DNA from: Euzebya rosea
GTDB lineage: Bacteria; Actinomycetota; Nitriliruptoria; Euzebyales; Euzebyaceae
Assembly (NCBI RefSeq): GCF_003073135.1
Contig: NZ_PGDQ01000001.1
Span: 248,001-312,000 of the forward strand
Reading direction: 5' to 3'
DNA length: 64,000 nucleotides
Of this stretch, positions 7,614 to 16,520 are shown one piece after another (the first letter of the stretch is position 1; the number at the start of each line of letters is the position of its first letter). The translations under genes and the position numbers were made by a program. Under the pieces are notes generated by a model. That model ran no database searches, was not told where the DNA came from, and saw only the letters and a program-made list of their open reading frames with translations.

Positions 7614-9415
7614 TACTCGCGTCGTGCCGGACGGCACTCGGCGGTCCGCTGGTCGACCGGGTCCGTCCCGCAGCCCGACAGCTGGGCCGCCACGCCGTCC
7701 CGCAGGGCCGCCGGACCACCGATGACGAAGCCGGGATCGATGCGGTTCGGGAGCGCCCGGAGCCATGCCCGGGTCGGTCCGGGAAGGGAGTCGGGCCAGC
7801 TGAACAGCAGGGGCACCCCGTAGCGGCCGGCGAGGGCTGCACCGCCCAGGGCGTCGGGGAAGTCAACGCCGCTGGTGACCACCACGGAGGTCGGCACGGC
7901 CGGAGCGGCGATACCGGGCAGCGGCTCGGTGCCCTCGGCGGTCGCCACCGGGGTGGGTGTCGGCCTGCCGTCCACGTAGCGGTCGGCGACCAGCAGGGAG
8001 GTGGCGAACACGTCGTCGTCCGGCGCGACGAGCTGGTCCTCCGGGGCGACGGACAGTCCCGCGGCCTGTGCGGCCTGCGTGGCGGCGTGGCCGATGGTGA
8101 CGATCTGTCGGCCCGGGCGGTCGGTCCGCACGTACCCCGGATGGGTGTGGTGCAACGACGGCTGGCCCTGCTCGTCGCGCGTCGTCAGCAGCAGCACGGC
8201 GTGCCCGGCCGGGCCACCGTCGGGGCCGGTCGGAAGGGCGTTGGCCTGGGCGGCGTAGGCGGCGCCGAGCAGCGCGTGCTCGAAGCGGCTGCCGTCGACG
8301 AGGACGATGCGCGTGGGGTCGCGGTCGATCTCCAGGGCCACGGCCAGTGACGTCGACTCGCGGGACAGGCCGGCCAGGCGTCGCGCCGTGTAGCCGGCGG
8401 CGGTCAGGTCGTCGGCCACGGAGCTGTGCAGGACGGCGTCCCCTCCCACCAGGTACACCGTCGACCCCGGGGCCAGCACGCGGTCGATCTCGGCCAGGAC
8501 GTCCCCGGCCAGCTGACCCGGTCCGGGGCTGCCGACGAGCAGGACGGGCCCGCCGACGTGGGTTGCCAGCGGTGCGGCCGCCAGCGCATCGGGGCTGGAC
8601 ACGGGGGCGGTGCCGTCCGCGGTGGGCGGACGGCCGGTGGCGAGGACGACGGCTCCGGCGCTGTCCTCCGCGGGGAACGCCTGCTGGCTGACCGCGATGG
8701 CCGTCTCGATCCGTGTGCGCCCGTCGACGCGGATCACCCCGGCGTGCGGGACCTCGTCGGGGCGCGGTGCGGTGTCCACCGTGCCCCCGTAGAGCTCGGT
8801 CGCCGACGGCATCTCGTCCAGCGTGGAGTTGCTGCCTGCCTCGGCGAAGATCAGGAAGGTGCCGACACGGACCGCGGAGGGGGCGGCGCCGTCGGGGGTG
8901 GGCAGGCAGTCGGCGGTGGCGAGGGTCAGGTCGAACGTGGGCAGCCGGTCCGTGGGAAGGCCGTCGGCCGGGAACACGTCTCCGCACACGACCTCTCCGT
9001 CATCGGCGCGCTGCACGGTCCAGGCGGGTTCGCCCGCGGCGCGTCCGATGACGACGTCGTACTCGTGGGTGCCCTCCCCACCGGGCGCAGGCGGGTCCAC
9101 GTCGACCTGGAAGACCAGCGCGGATCGTCCCGGTTCCCATGCCGGGTGGGTGGCCACGTCGGTGGCCCCGCCGAGCCGGGCATGCAGCACCAGCGTGCCG
9201 GGGGAATGGGTCACGCACATCGCGCGCAGGTCGCCGTTGGGGTTCGTGGCCGTGTTCCCGGTGACGAGGTCCACCAGGTCGCCGTCGGCGTCGGCCAGGC
9301 ACTCCTCGCTGGCGGACGCCGGCAGCGCCGTCAGCACGGCCGCGACGAGGGCGACGGCGACGACGGTCACCCCCCGGACACGACGACGCGGTGACCGACT
9401 GCTGCACACGAACAT
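7613..9415 (-). CDS. Secreted CWB2 cell-wall-binding protein, paralogue of the next gene
   Basis: The 600-residue product has a basic N-terminus, a hydrophobic core and an ASASEE cleavage site, so it is secreted. Residues about 37-230 contain an N-terminal domain with the same plan as the protein at 5901-7460 (CLADADGDLVD, L-R-A-M-C-V). About 235-590 hold CWB2 repeats, starting I-R-V-D-G-R-T-R-I-E-T-A-I-A-V-S, with FPDALGGAALAG in the last. The repeats are longer and more divergent than those of its neighbour. It is 163 bp after flgE in the same direction. A tandem duplication is likely. The function is not known, and wall attachment is inferred from CWB2. Confidence 0.84.
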   Translation of the reverse strand: MFVCSSRSPRRRVRGVTVVAVALVAAVLTALPASASEECLADADGDLVDLVTGNTATNPNGDLRAMCVTHSPGTLVLHARLGGATDVATHPAWEPGRSALVFQVDVDPPAPGGEGTHEYDVVIGRAAGEPAWTVQRADDGEVVCGDVFPADGLPTDRLPTFDLTLATADCLPTPDGAAPSAVRVGTFLIFAEAGSNSTLDEMPSATELYGGTVDTAPRPDEVPHAGVIRVDGRTRIETAIAVSQQAFPAEDSAGAVVLATGRPPTADGTAPVSSPDALAAAPLATHVGGPVLLVGSPGPGQLAGDVLAEIDRVLAPGSTVYLVGGDAVLHSSVADDLTAAGYTARRLAGLSRESTSLAVALEIDRDPTRIVLVDGSRFEHALLGAAYAAQANALPTGPDGGPAGHAVLLLTTRDEQGQPSLHHTHPGYVRTDRPGRQIVTIGHAATQAAQAAGLSVAPEDQLVAPDDDVFATSLLVADRYVDGRPTPTPVATAEGTEPLPGIAAPAVPTSVVVTSGVDFPDALGGAALAGRYGVPLLFSWPDSLPGPTRAWLRALPNRIDPGFVIGGPAALRDGVAAQLSGCGTDPVDQRTAECRPARRE

Positions 9416-9578
9416 CTGGCTGACCCCTTGGACCGGCGGACCCTCCCCCGGAAACGGACCATCCCCGCCCGGTGGGACCGAGCAGGGATGGTACGACAGC
9501 GTGCGCCGTGGGGGGCCGGTGGCGGCACCCCGGGTCCGGCTGGATCAGCGAGGTGCCCTCGGTGACCCGGGTACGTCA

Positions 9579-10838
9579 CTAGCGCTTCATGTTGACGAGG
9601 TCCTGCAGGATCTCGTCGCTGGCGGTGATGACCCGTGAGTTGGCCTGGAAGCCACGCTGGGCGGAGATCATGTTGGTGAACTCCGCGGCGAGGTCCACGT
9701 TGGACATCTCCACGGTGCCCCCGGCGATGGCACCGAACGGCCCGGTCCCCGCGACGCCCATGGTGGCTTCGCCGGAGTTCCCGGTTGCGCGGAACGCGGT
9801 GTCGCCTGCGCGTTCCAGGCCGGTCGGGTTGTTGAACGCGGCCAGCGCGACCTGGCCGAGGTCGCGGCGCATGCCGTTGGAGAACACCCCGGAGATCAGC
9901 CCTGACGGATCGATGGAGAACGAACGCAGGAACCCGATCTCCGATCCGTCCTGGTCGAGCGCCGTCATGGTCTGCTCGCCGGAGAACTGCACCAGCCCGT
10001 CGGGGTCGCCGGGTTCGCCGAAGTCAACGGTGATGTCCGCCCCGGCCCACTCACCGGGCAGCCCGGCGGTGGCGATCGTGGCCGACGCGATGCTCGGCAG
10101 CCCGGTGGTGGCGTCGAACGTGACGGGCGTTGCCGGGCTGATCAGGTCCAGGGTGGCACCCGGGTTGGCCGGGTCGGGTGTGGTGGCGGACACCTCCCAG
10201 GCGTCGTCGCCGGTCTTGGTCCACGTGAGGGTCAGCGGCAGGGCCGTGCCCTGGGCATCGACGATGTCGATGGTCGTGACGATCGCCTCGCCGACGGCGG
10301 CGTCGGCCGGCAGGTTGCCGCCGAGCTGGACCGACGTGGACTCGCTGGGCTGCAGGATCTGCCCGATCGGCACCGTGAGGTCACGGACGGGCGAGTTGAT
10401 GTCGACCACGCCGTCGGCGTTGGCCGTCCAGCCCTGGATGATCCCGCCGCTGGGGGTGACCAGCGCGCCGTTGGCGTCGAAGGACAGCGACCCGGCACGG
10501 GTGTAGAGGTTCTCGTTGCCCGCCCGGGCGACGAAGAACCCGTCGCCCTGGATGGCCATGTCGGTCGCCCGGCCGGTCAGCTGGGTGGCTCCCTGCACGA
10601 AGCTGGTCTGGATCCCGGCGATGCGGGTCCCGAGGCCGACCTGGGCGGGGTTGGTGCCACCGGCCAGCTCGCCCGGCGCGCCGGCGCCGGTCAGGACCTG
10701 GCTGAGCATGTCGGAGAAGATGACACCGGATGACTTGTAGCCGGTGGTGTTGACGTTGGCGATGTTGCTGCCGACGGTGTCCATGTAGATCTGGTGGCTG
10801 CGGAGTCCGGAGATTCCGGAGTACATCGAGCGAAGCAT
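9579..10838 (-). CDS. flgE: FlgE, flagellar hook protein
   Basis: FlgE polymerises to form the hook. The 419-residue protein starts MLRSMYSGISGLRSHQIYMD and then VGSNIANVNTTGYKSS, the canonical N-terminal rod/hook signature. It contains the middle A-I-Q-G-D-G-F-F-V segment near residue 90 and ends with the C-terminal helix EFTNMISAQRGFQANSRVIT.SDEILQDLVNMKR. The ATG at 10838 is 48 bp after flgD. It closes the fliI-fliJ-fliK-flgD-flgE operon. Confidence 0.97.
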   Translation of the reverse strand: MLRSMYSGISGLRSHQIYMDTVGSNIANVNTTGYKSSGVIFSDMLSQVLTGAGAPGELAGGTNPAQVGLGTRIAGIQTSFVQGATQLTGRATDMAIQGDGFFVARAGNENLYTRAGSLSFDANGALVTPSGGIIQGWTANADGVVDINSPVRDLTVPIGQILQPSESTSVQLGGNLPADAAVGEAIVTTIDIVDAQGTALPLTLTWTKTGDDAWEVSATTPDPANPGATLDLISPATPVTFDATTGLPSIASATIATAGLPGEWAGADITVDFGEPGDPDGLVQFSGEQTMTALDQDGSEIGFLRSFSIDPSGLISGVFSNGMRRDLGQVALAAFNNPTGLERAGDTAFRATGNSGEATMGVAGTGPFGAIAGGTVEMSNVDLAAEFTNMISAQRGFQANSRVITASDEILQDLVNMKR

Positions 10839-10886
10839 TGCGGGGTCCTTCCTTGCGGGGTCTGGGGGGAGTGGGAGGGGCGAGGG

Positions 10887-11330
10887 TCAGGCGGTGCGAG
10901 CGGAGACCGACGCGATGTCGGCCATGCCGATCTCGGTGCGGTCGGAGAGGACGAGGACGGGGCCGAACGGTTCGAAGCGGACCGAGGTCACGTCGCCGGC
11001 AGCGGCGCTGCCATCGGCACGGGTGTAGGACACCTGGCGGCCGATGAGGCCGGTGGCGGTGCCGAGGCGGTCGTTGGCGATCGACTCACCGATCCTCGTG
11101 GTCAGCTGCTCGAGCTTCTCCACGGTGGTGAACTGGGCGCTCTGGGCCATGAACTCGCTGGAGTCCATGGGGTCGAGGGGGTTCTGGTACTTCAGCTGGG
11201 CGACGAGCAGCTGCAGGAACATCTCCTGGTCGAAGCTGTCGGGGGTCTGCAGCAACGACGGGTCGAGGGTCGGCGTGTCGCTGGTGACCACCTGGGGGGT
11301 GGTCGTCGCGGCGCTGATGGCGTCGGGCAC
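10887..11330 (-). CDS. flgD: FlgD, hook assembly (capping) protein
   Basis: FlgD caps the growing hook. The 147-residue product contains the conserved N-terminal FlgD core: EMFLQLLVAQLKYQNPLDPM, then D..EFMAQSAQFTTVEKLEQ. The C-terminal part is short, a minimal FlgD lacking much of the FlgD Ig/tudor region of longer homologues. It sits between fliK (8 bp upstream) and flgE, the normal order. Confidence 0.93.
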   Translation of the reverse strand: MPDAISAATTTPQVVTSDTPTLDPSLLQTPDSFDQEMFLQLLVAQLKYQNPLDPMDSSEFMAQSAQFTTVEKLEQLTTRIGESIANDRLGTATGLIGRQVSYTRADGSAAAGDVTSVRFEPFGPVLVLSDRTEIGMADIASVSARTA

Positions 11331-11338
11331 GGGCGCTC

Positions 11339-12682
11339 CTAGAGTCGGACGTCGATCCGGCCCGAGGGCAGGTCGACGAGGGTCGGGGAGGGGATGGGGG
11401 ACAACGGTGAGGAGGCGATGCTGGTCGCCTCGGGGGGGCTGGACCGATCGGCGCCGCCATCGCCGTCGTCGCGGTCGTGGCCGAACCCGTGGGAGGCGAC
11501 GTCGAGCTGTCCGGTGTCCATGCCGCCCTGCTCCAGCGCTGCGCGCAGGTCGGCCAGCTGGTCGTGCAGCAGTCCACGCGTGCCGGCCTGCTCCGCGGCG
11601 ACCTGCACGTTGACGACGCCGGCGCGGATCTCGATCTCCACGCGGACCCGGCCGAGCTCGGCGGGGTGCAGGTCCAGGCTGGCCACGTACTCCCCGTCCC
11701 CACGACGCTGCATGGCGGCGACGGCGGATGCGAGCTGACCGGCCACGGGGACCTGCGGTGGCACCGTCCCCGCGGAGGGGGCAGTCGGGGCGGCGGTGGT
11801 CGTCACCGTCGTGGGGGCAACGGGCGCCGGGGTGGTCACGGCGGCCTGGCCGGTGCCGGTGGTCGGGCCGGTGCCGGTGGTCGAGGCCGTCGAGGCCGTC
11901 CCGAGTGGCTCGGCGACGGGTCCATCGGCTGCCGCCGTGGACGGGGCGTCCCCGTCCTCCAGCGAGGGGGCGTTGGCGGTTGCGATGTCGGCGTCCGCGT
12001 CGACGTCGGCGCCGGCGGTGACAGGCGCAGCACCCTCCGTCCCTGGGTGGGCGGTGGCGGCGACGACGGGGTCCGACACGACGGCGTCGCCCACGGTCGC
12101 ACCCTCGCTGGTGGTGGACGTTCCGGCGGCCTGCAGCCGCGCGCGGAACCCCGCTGACATCGTGGCCTCGGCGGCGATCGTCGGGCCCCGGTCCGCGTCG
12201 ACCGCTGCGTCGGGCGTGGCCTCCGGGCCTGCCGGGTCGGTGACCCCTGCGTCGTCGTCGGCCGGTTCCGTCGTGGGGAGGTCGACCTGCGGTGCCGGAG
12301 GATCGGTGGCGACCGGGGGGGTGGCATGGCCGGTGTCCCCGACGGGGACCTCGCCACCCGCGTCGCCGTCGGTCGCCTCGACCTCCTGATCGGCGTCCAC
12401 GGGGTCGTCCCCGGCGATGCCGCTGCCCTCGTTCGTCCCGTCCTCCACGGACCGGTCGTCCACGGTGGTGTCATCGACGGCGCGCTCCTCGGCAGGGGCA
12501 TCCCCTGCGGCGCCGATGTCGGCGTCGGGACGGTCGGGACCCTCCTGTGCGGCGACCGCGGTGTTGAGCATCGCGCCGAACCGCTCGTCGGGCTGGCTCG
12601 GCCGGCGGCCGTCCGCGATCGTGGGGATCGTCCGAGGCGCGGTGGGGGCCTGGATCGGCATGGCGGTCGGGGGTGTGTACAT
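11339..12682 (-). CDS. fliK: FliK, hook-length control protein
   Basis: FliK measures hook length and triggers the FlhB substrate switch. The 447-residue product has a long, low-complexity N-terminal and central part rich in Asp, Thr, Ala and Pro, as is usual. The C-terminal Flg_hook domain lies at about 335-410, with L-D-L-H-P-A-E-L-G-R-V-R-V-E-I and LR.ALEQ.GMDTGQLDV. The start codon shares one base with the stop of the upstream NlpC/SLT gene (TGATG). A second in-frame ATG seven codons in is possible. Confidence 0.9.
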   Translation of the reverse strand: MYTPPTAMPIQAPTAPRTIPTIADGRRPSQPDERFGAMLNTAVAAQEGPDRPDADIGAAGDAPAEERAVDDTTVDDRSVEDGTNEGSGIAGDDPVDADQEVEATDGDAGGEVPVGDTGHATPPVATDPPAPQVDLPTTEPADDDAGVTDPAGPEATPDAAVDADRGPTIAAEATMSAGFRARLQAAGTSTTSEGATVGDAVVSDPVVAATAHPGTEGAAPVTAGADVDADADIATANAPSLEDGDAPSTAAADGPVAEPLGTASTASTTGTGPTTGTGQAAVTTPAPVAPTTVTTTAAPTAPSAGTVPPQVPVAGQLASAVAAMQRRGDGEYVASLDLHPAELGRVRVEIEIRAGVVNVQVAAEQAGTRGLLHDQLADLRAALEQGGMDTGQLDVASHGFGHDRDDGDGGADRSSPPEATSIASSPLSPIPSPTLVDLPSGRIDVRL

Positions 12683-13893
12683 CAGATGGCTCCCATGAAC
12701 CCGATGACCCGCTGCACGTAGGTCTGGGTCTCGGTGAAGGGCGGGATCCCGCCGTACCGGCGGACGTTGCCCGGCCCGGCGTTGTAGGCGGCCAGCGCCA
12801 GCTCGGTGGTGCCGAACGCCGACAGCTGCTGGGACAGGTAGCGGGCGGCGCCGTCGGCGGCCTGGGCGGGGTCGAACGGGTCGACCCCGAGCTCGGCAGC
12901 CGTGGCCGGCATGATCTGCATCAGCCCCTGGGCCCCGGCGGGGGACTGGGCGGTGGGGTCGTAGCCGGACTCGGCGCGGGCGACGGCGGCCAGGAGCCGC
13001 GGGTCGATGCCGTGGCGCTGGGCGGCGGCGTTGAGCTCGGCGGCGAACGGCACCCCGACCAGGGGACCCTCGCTGGCTGCCGTGGGGCCCGAGGTCGTGG
13101 TGGTCGTCGAGGTCGCCTCTGGCAGTGCCACGACGGTTCCCTCGGGCACGATCCGACGGATGGCCGTCGGTGTCCTGGTGATCCGCTGCATCTTCACGAC
13201 GTCACCGGTGCGCGGCGCGACGACCATCATGCCGTCGCCGGCGTAGATGCCGATGTGGTCCACCGGGGAGCCGAAGGCCACGAGGTCGCCGGGGATGGCC
13301 TGGTCCAGCGACGGGACGGCCTCCCCGACCCGGGCCTGGTCACGGCTGACGCGGGGCAGCTCGATCCCCGCCTGGCGGTAGGCGTGCAGGACCAGTCCGG
13401 AGCAGTCGAACCCGCCCTCGGCATGGGACTCGCCACCCCAGACGTAGGGCGTGCCGAGCTCGCGCTGGGCCAGGGCCACGACGGCCTCGCCGAAGTCCGC
13501 ACCCGGCTGCAGGGCGGCCTCTGCGCTGTCGCCCAGACGGCCGATGGGGCCACCGGTGACCACGCCCTCCTGTCGTCCGTAGTACGGCAGCGCGGTGGCG
13601 GACACCGCTGCACCCTGGCTGCTGCCGCCCGTGGCTCCCGCCATGGCGGGCAGCACCGACGTGGTCGGCAGCGTCGAGGTCGTGGGCAGCGTCGAGGTGG
13701 CCTGGGCTGGGGCCGATGGTGCCGCGGACACGGTCCTCGCGGTCGCGCCGTTCTGGCGGGCGAGCTGCTGGGCGAACAGCTCGTCGGAGCCCAGCACGGC
13801 GGAGCCGCTGGAGGTGATGCCGCGCAGTCCAGCGATCCTCGACTCGATCGAGGCGATCCGGCTGGCGACCGACAGGCTCGGCGTCGGGCTCAT
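12682..13893 (-). CDS. NlpC/P60 plus lytic transglycosylase fusion, probable flagellar wall hydrolase
   Basis: The start is the ATG at 13893, overlapping the fliJ stop (ATGA); a longer frame runs back into fliJ. The 403-residue protein has an N-terminal coil, a Thr/Ser/Pro linker, an NlpC/P60 domain at about 115-235 (catalytic Cys in FDCSGLV near 163, His in DHIGIYAGDG near 212), and a C-terminal SLT domain at about 270-400 (catalytic Glu in A-E-S-G-Y-D-P near 307, then GLMQIMP and AYNAGPG.V..Y). No Sec signal is visible, so it may leave through the flagellar export gate like FlgJ. By position it probably opens peptidoglycan for the rod. The two-enzyme arrangement is unusual. Confidence 0.88.
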   Translation of the reverse strand: MSPTPSLSVASRIASIESRIAGLRGITSSGSAVLGSDELFAQQLARQNGATARTVSAAPSAPAQATSTLPTTSTLPTTSVLPAMAGATGGSSQGAAVSATALPYYGRQEGVVTGGPIGRLGDSAEAALQPGADFGEAVVALAQRELGTPYVWGGESHAEGGFDCSGLVLHAYRQAGIELPRVSRDQARVGEAVPSLDQAIPGDLVAFGSPVDHIGIYAGDGMMVVAPRTGDVVKMQRITRTPTAIRRIVPEGTVVALPEATSTTTTTSGPTAASEGPLVGVPFAAELNAAAQRHGIDPRLLAAVARAESGYDPTAQSPAGAQGLMQIMPATAAELGVDPFDPAQAADGAARYLSQQLSAFGTTELALAAYNAGPGNVRRYGGIPPFTETQTYVQRVIGFMGAI

Positions 13894-14339
13894 CGTCGTC
13901 CCTCGGGGACACGGGCCGACCGGGTGGTGGCGACGTCGTCGAGCACGGCTGCCTCGTGGCGTCGGGCGTCGGCCTCCCAGGTCTCCCGGTGTCGCTGCTC
14001 GAGCTTGTCGAGGGCGTCGACCGCGGTGTTGGCGGCCAGGAGCTCGGCGGCACGCGCCTCGGTCGCCTCCCGAGCCCGGGCCAGCTCCATGGTGGCCATC
14101 TCGGCGGCGCGGGCACGCAGGCTGGCACGGAAGGCCGCTGCGCGGACGTCGGCGGTGGTCATGACGGTGCCGGTGCCGAGGCCGTTGGCCTCTGCAGCGG
14201 CGTCCGCCCGGAGCGTCTGCAGCTGCTGCTCGGCAGCGGTCTGCTGGGCGCGGGCACGAGCCCATTCGCCGCGGGCACGGTCACGTTCGATCTCGCGCAC
14301 GCGCTGGACACGGGACAGCCGGAAGGCGAAGCGCTTCAT
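13890..14339 (-). CDS. fliJ: FliJ, flagellar export chaperone/coiled coil
   Basis: The start is the ATG at 14339 (MKRFAFRLSRVQRVREIERD), overlapping the fliI stop by ATGA. The 149-residue protein is almost entirely an Ala/Arg/Glu-rich coiled coil, as in FliJ, the central stalk of the FliI ATPase. The motif F-R-L-S-R-V-Q-R-V-R-E at the N-terminus is characteristic. It lies between fliI and the wall hydrolase gene. Confidence 0.88.
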   Translation of the reverse strand: MKRFAFRLSRVQRVREIERDRARGEWARARAQQTAAEQQLQTLRADAAAEANGLGTGTVMTTADVRAAAFRASLRARAAEMATMELARAREATEARAAELLAANTAVDALDKLEQRHRETWEADARRHEAAVLDDVATTRSARVPEGRR

Positions 14340-15712
14340 CGGGCAGCACCGCTCGCGGCGTCCGTGCGGCCGTGCCCGAGGATCTGGCGCAGGGTCCGCC
14401 ACGACAGCTCGGGGTGCGTCAGCTCGTCCATCGGCTGCTGGAGGAACCGGGTGATGGCCGGGTCCAGGGCGAGGGCCCGGTCGACGTCGGCGTTGGAGCC
14501 GGGGACGTAGGCACCGATGTCGACCAGGTCGCGGGCGTCGCGCAGGGCGGCCATCATCCGTCGCAGCTCCGTGGCGGCGTCGCGCTGGTCGGCGTTGGTG
14601 ACGCGGTTGGCGACACGCGACGCGGACTCGAGCACGTCGATCGTGGGGAAGTGGCCGGCGGTGGCCAGCCGGCGGGACAGGACGATGTGGCCGTCGAGGA
14701 TCGAGCGGGCGGCGTCACCGACGGGGTCCTGCATGTCGTCGCCCTCGACCAGCACGGTGTACAGGCCGGTGATGGACCCGGTCTCGCCGCAGCCGGCCCG
14801 CTCCAGCAGCTTCGGCATCAGCGTGAAGACGCTGGGTGGGTAGCCGCGGGTGGCGGGCGGTTCGCCGGCGGCCAGGCCGATCTCGCGCTGCGCCATGGAG
14901 AACCTGGTGAGGGAGTCCATCATCAGCAGGACGTCGGAGCCCTGATCGCGGAAGTGCTCGGCGATCCGGGTGGCGACGAACGCGGCGCGCAGCCGGACCA
15001 GGGCCGGCTGGTCGGATGTCGCGACGACCACGACGGAACGGGCCAGTCCCTCGGGGCCCAGGTCGTGCTCGATGAACTCGCGGACCTCACGGCCACGCTC
15101 GCCGATCAGGGCGAGCACCGTGACGTCGGCGTCGCTGCCGCGGGCGATCATGCTGAGCAGCGAGGACTTGCCGACACCGGAGCCGGCGAAGATGCCCATG
15201 CGCTGGCCACGACCGCAGGGGATGAGGGTGTCGATGGCCCTGACGCCGACGCCGAGCGGCACCTCGACCCGCTGGCGGCGCAGCGGGTGCGGTGGCGTGC
15301 CGTCGAGGGTGACCTCCACGCAGTGGCCGTCGCCGCGGACCTCCAGCGGCGGGCCACCGTCGAGGGGCTGGCCGAGCCCGTCGACCACACGACCGAGCAG
15401 CTCGGCGCCGACGCGGATGGTCTGGGCGTTGCCCGTGGCGACGACCCGGTCGCCGATGCCGACGCCCATGAGGTCGCCGTAGGCCATGCAGATCAGCCCG
15501 TGATCGCTGAGCCCCACGACCTCGGCGGGCAGCAACCCGTTGCCGGTGTGGACGACCATCTCGTCACCGATCGCTGCGCGCAGGCCGTCGACCTCGAGGT
15601 TGAGGCCCACCACGCGCGTGACCCTGCCGCTGACGACGGGAGGGGCCGCCGCCGTCGCCCGCGCGAGGACGCGGTCGAGGGGAGAGGCAAGCGTTCCGAG
15701 GTCGCTGGGCAC
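14336..15712 (-). CDS. fliI: FliI, flagellum-specific export ATPase
   Basis: FliI is the F1-beta-like ATPase that energises substrate unfolding at the export gate. The 458-residue product has a Walker A GSGVGKSS at about 177-184, a Walker B-like VLLMMDSLTR near 265, and the A.GEPP.TRGYPPSVF motif typical of FliI/YscN. It starts with GTG at 15712, 7 nt after AAGGA. The 163-bp gap upstream holds a sigma-28-like promoter, so fliI probably opens its own transcription unit. Confidence 0.97.
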   Translation of the reverse strand: MPSDLGTLASPLDRVLARATAAAPPVVSGRVTRVVGLNLEVDGLRAAIGDEMVVHTGNGLLPAEVVGLSDHGLICMAYGDLMGVGIGDRVVATGNAQTIRVGAELLGRVVDGLGQPLDGGPPLEVRGDGHCVEVTLDGTPPHPLRRQRVEVPLGVGVRAIDTLIPCGRGQRMGIFAGSGVGKSSLLSMIARGSDADVTVLALIGERGREVREFIEHDLGPEGLARSVVVVATSDQPALVRLRAAFVATRIAEHFRDQGSDVLLMMDSLTRFSMAQREIGLAAGEPPATRGYPPSVFTLMPKLLERAGCGETGSITGLYTVLVEGDDMQDPVGDAARSILDGHIVLSRRLATAGHFPTIDVLESASRVANRVTNADQRDAATELRRMMAALRDARDLVDIGAYVPGSNADVDRALALDPAITRFLQQPMDELTHPELSWRTLRQILGHGRTDAASGAAR

Positions 15713-15821
15713 GCGAGGGTCCTTCGGGGATCGTGGCTCCGGCTGCGGGCAGCATGGAGCTGGCGGATGATCGCCGATCCCTGGCGATGTACTCGTGACA
15801 CGGTCCCTCGCGTCAGGCTCT

Positions 15822-15848
15822 AGATCGGCTCGCAGTGACCGGGGATTA
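15822..15848 (-). promoter_or_regulatory. Sigma-28-like promoter for the fliI-flgE operon
   Basis: The minus strand reads TAAT, 15 bp, GCCGATCT in the fliH-fliI gap. The predicted start is near 15815, giving a leader of about 103 nt. Confidence 0.6.
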
Positions 15849-15875
15849 GCTGAGCGTCAATCTTTCCCACGCTGG

Positions 15876-16520
15876 TCAGCGCAGGACCTCGGCGACCCGA
15901 CCGAGCGCGGTCGGGATCTGGGCGTCGATCCGCGTCGCGTCCACGTTGACGACGCACCCACCGGAGGTGACCGTCGGGTCGGCGATCAGCTCGACGCCAC
16001 GGCCGGGCATCAGGTCCTCGACCTGGCCCATCGCCTGGATGTCGGCAGGGTTCATGCGGATGCGCACGTCCCCTTCCTCCGGCACGAGGTCGATCGCCCG
16101 GGCGATGGCATCGCGGCCGGGGTCGCTGGCCGAGGTGATCTCCCGTTCCAGCACGATCTCGGCGATGCGCAGGGCCAGCAGGGCGGTCTGGTCGGCCACG
16201 TGCTCGAGGGACGCGACCTCGCGATGGCGGAGGTCGGCGACCGCTCCCAGCAGGGCATCGAGGGCGGCGCGGTGGCGCTGCTCGGCCTCGGCTGCCCGAT
16301 CGTGGGCGTCCTGCTGGCCAGCGGCGAGGCCGGCCTCGTAGCCGGCCTGCCATCCCTCCCGCTGGGCCTGTTCGTGCAGGGCCGCCAGCGCGGCGGCGTC
16401 GACCTGAGGCACACCCCGCGGACGGCGGGGATCCGACATGGCGGGTACCACGGCAGGACGGCCGGCGACCGCCCCGCGGAGGATGCCCACGCGGGGGGCA
16501 CGGTCACTCGACGAACTCAT
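15876..16520 (-). CDS. fliH: FliH, export ATPase regulator/stator
   Basis: FliH binds and regulates FliI. The start is taken at the ATG at 16520, 5 nt after AGGAG; a GTG at 16523 is an alternative. The gene overlaps the end of fliG by 17 bp. The 214-residue product has a Q-R-E-G-W-Q-A-G-Y-E-A-G-L-A-A-G segment typical of FliH, a central coiled coil, and the C-terminal V-R-I-R-M-N-P-A-D and D-P-T-V-T-S-G-G-C-V-V with D-A-R-I-D-A-Q. These are shared with FliH and the V-ATPase E subunit. Confidence 0.91.
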   Translation of the reverse strand: MSSSSDRAPRVGILRGAVAGRPAVVPAMSDPRRPRGVPQVDAAALAALHEQAQREGWQAGYEAGLAAGQQDAHDRAAEAEQRHRAALDALLGAVADLRHREVASLEHVADQTALLALRIAEIVLEREITSASDPGRDAIARAIDLVPEEGDVRIRMNPADIQAMGQVEDLMPGRGVELIADPTVTSGGCVVNVDATRIDAQIPTALGRVAEVLR

